64,000 bases of DNA, taken from assembly GCF_028736155.1 (NCBI RefSeq), contig NZ_CP117879.1, forward strand, positions 3,286,001 to 3,350,000, written 5' to 3'. Each line of letters starts with the position of its first letter. The first letter of the stretch is position 1. The translations under genes and the position numbers were made by a program. Shown one piece after another: positions 61,919 to 64,000 of the stretch. This DNA is from Flavobacterium sp. KACC 22763. GTDB lineage: Bacteria; Bacteroidota; Bacteroidia; Flavobacteriales; Flavobacteriaceae. Under the pieces are notes generated by a model. It saw nothing but the letters and a program-made list of their open reading frames with translations. It was not told where the DNA came from and did not search any database.

Positions 61919-63379
61919 CTAAAAATTCTTAGGAGCATTTTGAAAATACATTCCGTGTCTTAATCCATTTATGATTTTTGAATCTGTCAAATAAGGAGTA
62001 TTTGGCGCAGAATCATCCAGAATTCTTTTAGCACTAGATCCTGTAATTTTTGAAATAGCCAAATTAAGCAAAGGCTCTGAAGTTTCTCCTAAAACACCAT
62101 AAGTGCTTACTTTCTCGTACTGTTGATATGTTGGCTGTAATCCTTGAGTATAATCTCCAAAACCGGCAGAGTTTGAAATTTTAAAAACCAAAGGCTGCAT
62201 TGCATATTTATGATTTGGATTGATTCCTTTTTTAGTAAACAAAGTTTCAGAATCATAAATCGTATACGAACCAACATTTTTACCTGTTGTAGTTTCTCCA
62301 ATCTGAACTACATTGATATAAGGTTTTAACCCGTTTACAACCAATTCGCTCGCAGATGCTGTACTCGCAGTTGTAATAATATAGACTGTGCTTAAATTTA
62401 AACTGTTTAATGCCTTTCCATCAATATTATTCACAAATCTGTAATTTAAACTTTCTAAATCTTCGGCAGTCATGTCTTTCATCCACTTAGCATTAAATTG
62501 CGTTTTTGCAAAAATCTGAGTATCAAACTGTCCTGTGATCATACTAGAAAGTCTAATTGCAGATGCAACAGATCCTCCTCCATTGTATCGAAGATCTAAA
62601 ACTAAATCTGTTATACCTTGCGATTTCAATTCGCCAAAAGCCAGATTCAATTTATCATCATATCCTGGGTAAAAACCATTATACATTAAATAACCAATTT
62701 TATGACTTCCAGAAGCAATCACTTTATTAATCAAAATTGGATTTTCTTCTAAGACAGTTTTAGTTAAAGCAACTGATTTTCCGTTTAGAACATAACTTGT
62801 TCCATTATAATCTGCCAAATCTAAAGTATAGCTATCCTGATTTAACAACAGCTGCTGATAATTAGAAACCGTAAGTTTTGTTCCGTTTACACTAGTAAAC
62901 AGATCACCACGTTTAATTGCTTTTGTAGAGGCATCAGAGTTTGGTATAATGTATCGTACAAAACCCACCACGTCATTTGATCCTGCTGCAACGCGACTCA
63001 ATCTGAAATCGACACCATTATTTTTTGTAACACCACTTAATTCCTGTTCTAAAACAGTATAATCGTTAACAATCCAGCTGAAACGATCAATCGCATCTCC
63101 GTTTGGATATTTACTCACTGGCTTGTTCAATAAATCTTGAAACAAATCTTCAGGTTGATTGTACCCTCTCAAAAACTGATCGAAATCTGGTTGTAAATTA
63201 CGGCCATCAGCTAGATTTGGAACATCTTGCTGCCATAAGTAAACTTCATTTAATCCTCTCCAGATAAAATTATTAATCTGTAGATCTGCTGGAGCTGCAA
63301 CATCATCCTGATCTTCGCAAGACTGTAAAGAAAATGCGAATAAAAATAGAAAAAGAACGCTCTTAAAATTTGTTTTCAT
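61919..63379 (-). CDS. S41-family carboxyl-terminal processing protease, lipoprotein
   Basis: 486 residues with a lipobox (LFAFSLQSC). A PDZ-like region (about 125-205) precedes the S41 domain, whose catalytic Ser lies in TASTASASELVVNGLKPY and Lys in IGETTTGKNVGS. It should act in the periplasm or on the surface on unknown proteins. It is divergent from the ECF sigma gene at the window end. Confidence 0.93.
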   Translation of the reverse strand: MKTNFKSVLFLFLFAFSLQSCEDQDDVAAPADLQINNFIWRGLNEVYLWQQDVPNLADGRNLQPDFDQFLRGYNQPEDLFQDLLNKPVSKYPNGDAIDRFSWIVNDYTVLEQELSGVTKNNGVDFRLSRVAAGSNDVVGFVRYIIPNSDASTKAIKRGDLFTSVNGTKLTVSNYQQLLLNQDSYTLDLADYNGTSYVLNGKSVALTKTVLEENPILINKVIASGSHKIGYLMYNGFYPGYDDKLNLAFGELKSQGITDLVLDLRYNGGGSVASAIRLSSMITGQFDTQIFAKTQFNAKWMKDMTAEDLESLNYRFVNNIDGKALNSLNLSTVYIITTASTASASELVVNGLKPYINVVQIGETTTGKNVGSYTIYDSETLFTKKGINPNHKYAMQPLVFKISNSAGFGDYTQGLQPTYQQYEKVSTYGVLGETSEPLLNLAISKITGSSAKRILDDSAPNTPYLTDSKIINGLRHGMYFQNAPKNF

Positions 63380-63545
63380 ATCATTTCGGTATCTTAGTAG
63401 TATTACTGTAAAAGTAGCATCTTTAATTTTAGCTACGTTAAAAAGCAGTATTTTTTTACGTGAAAAAAATATTTTAATTTTTCTTGTAACAAATATAATT
63501 GTGCCTCGTCTTGAATATATAAGCTAACGATTAACCATCAGATTA

Positions 63546-64000
63546 ATGAACCAAGTTGTATTTATAGAATTAATAAATCCTTTCAAAGACAAAGTTTTTC
63601 GTCTGGCAAAAAGATTGCTTACCAGCACTGAAGAAGCAGAAGATGCAACTCAGGAAGTAATGGTAAAATTATGGAACAAAAAAGATAATCTGCAAAGCTA
63701 CAATAGCGTCGAAGCATTGGCCATGACAATGACAAAAAATTATTGTCTGGACCAGCTAAAATCTAAAAGAGCCAGTAATCTTCAGATTGTCCATAATAAT
63801 TTTACCGATCGGCAGCCGCAATTGGATAAAAAATTAGAAGACCAAGACAGTTTAGAATGGGTCGAAAAAATTATAAACGAAATGCCCGAACAAATGCAAC
63901 TATTAATTCAGCTTCGGGATGTTGAACAATATGAATTTGAAGAAATAGCCAAAATCGTAAACATGAACGAAACCGCAATACGAGTGGCACTTTCTAGAGC
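63546..64000 (+). CDS. ECF-type RNA polymerase sigma factor, 3' end outside window
   Basis: 151 codons visible from the ATG at 63546. Region 2 (VFRLAKRLLTSTEEAEDATQEV) and region 4 (MPEQMQLLIQLRDVEQYEFEE) are clear, and the frame runs off the end at 64000. An anti-sigma partner probably lies downstream. Confidence 0.92.
   Translation, partial: MNQVVFIELINPFKDKVFRLAKRLLTSTEEAEDATQEVMVKLWNKKDNLQSYNSVEALAMTMTKNYCLDQLKSKRASNLQIVHNNFTDRQPQLDKKLEDQDSLEWVEKIINEMPEQMQLLIQLRDVEQYEFEEIAKIVNMNETAIRVALSR

Overview
The window reads as a chromosomal segment of a Flavobacterium-like member of the Bacteroidota. The support is an AT-rich sequence, promoters with a TAnnTTTG -7 element, lipoproteins and a type IX secretion C-terminal domain, a TonB-dependent receptor, a flavobacterial-type split transketolase, and intergenic DNA full of short inverted-repeat families. 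No phage, plasmid or CRISPR locus is visible.

Layout. 1-9.3 kb: two tandem TPR histidine kinases (the second with a degenerate ATP-binding site) and their response regulator, a small membrane protein, a secreted DNase I-fold protein, an exported protein usually mislabelled asparagine synthetase B, then a second two-component group (regulator, kinase, multi-TM protein, small soluble protein). 9.3-21.9 kb: housekeeping genes (dnaB, accA, EamA transporter, LptF/G permease, tgt, ChbG/YdjC deacetylase, split transketolase, FKBP lipoprotein, S4 protein, phosphoribosyltransferase, aroK). 22-25 kb: three identical tRNA-Lys(TTT) genes and one tRNA-Leu(GAG), broken up by hypothetical genes.

25.2-34.9 kb: a light-response region. 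It has a MerR regulator with the B12-binding signature of the CarH photoreceptor, crtI, crtB, crtZ, an SRPBCC protein, a DNA photolyase, a TetR-ABC1 kinase pair, a TIGR01777 epimerase and a YceI protein. 34.9-49.9 kb: a 107-bp tandem structured repeat bounded by palindromes, then a VOC protein, thioesterase, RmuC, a PrcB-like lipoprotein, an ECF sigma/anti-sigma pair, MepB, a 1147-residue T9SS-exported nuclease-like protein, an SDR, a pseudouridine synthase and TrmL.

49.9-61.9 kb: vitamin B12 acquisition and salvage. It holds BtuD, BtuC, BtuF, a CWC-DUF5522 cysteine-rich protein, CobU, a BluB-CobT fusion, CobS, CobC, then a cobalamin riboswitch, BtuB and a BtuG-like beta-propeller lipoprotein. 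Nearly every junction of this cluster carries a different repeat family, including a RAYT transposase with REP-like pairs and a terminal-inverted-repeat element carrying a GxxExxY protein. The window ends with an S41 peptidase and a truncated ECF sigma factor.

The most interesting signal is a long inverted repeat (TTGTTTA-A/C, 16 bases, TTAAACAA) at three promoter regions: crtI, the divergent tetR/epimerase pair, and the divergent btuF/CWC pair. Spacing is identical each time and the repeat overlaps -7-like elements. This suggests one repressor, CarH or the TetR protein, linking carotenoid synthesis, the light-response genes and B12 uptake. CarH needs adenosylcobalamin, so the link would make physiological sense, but no binding has been shown.
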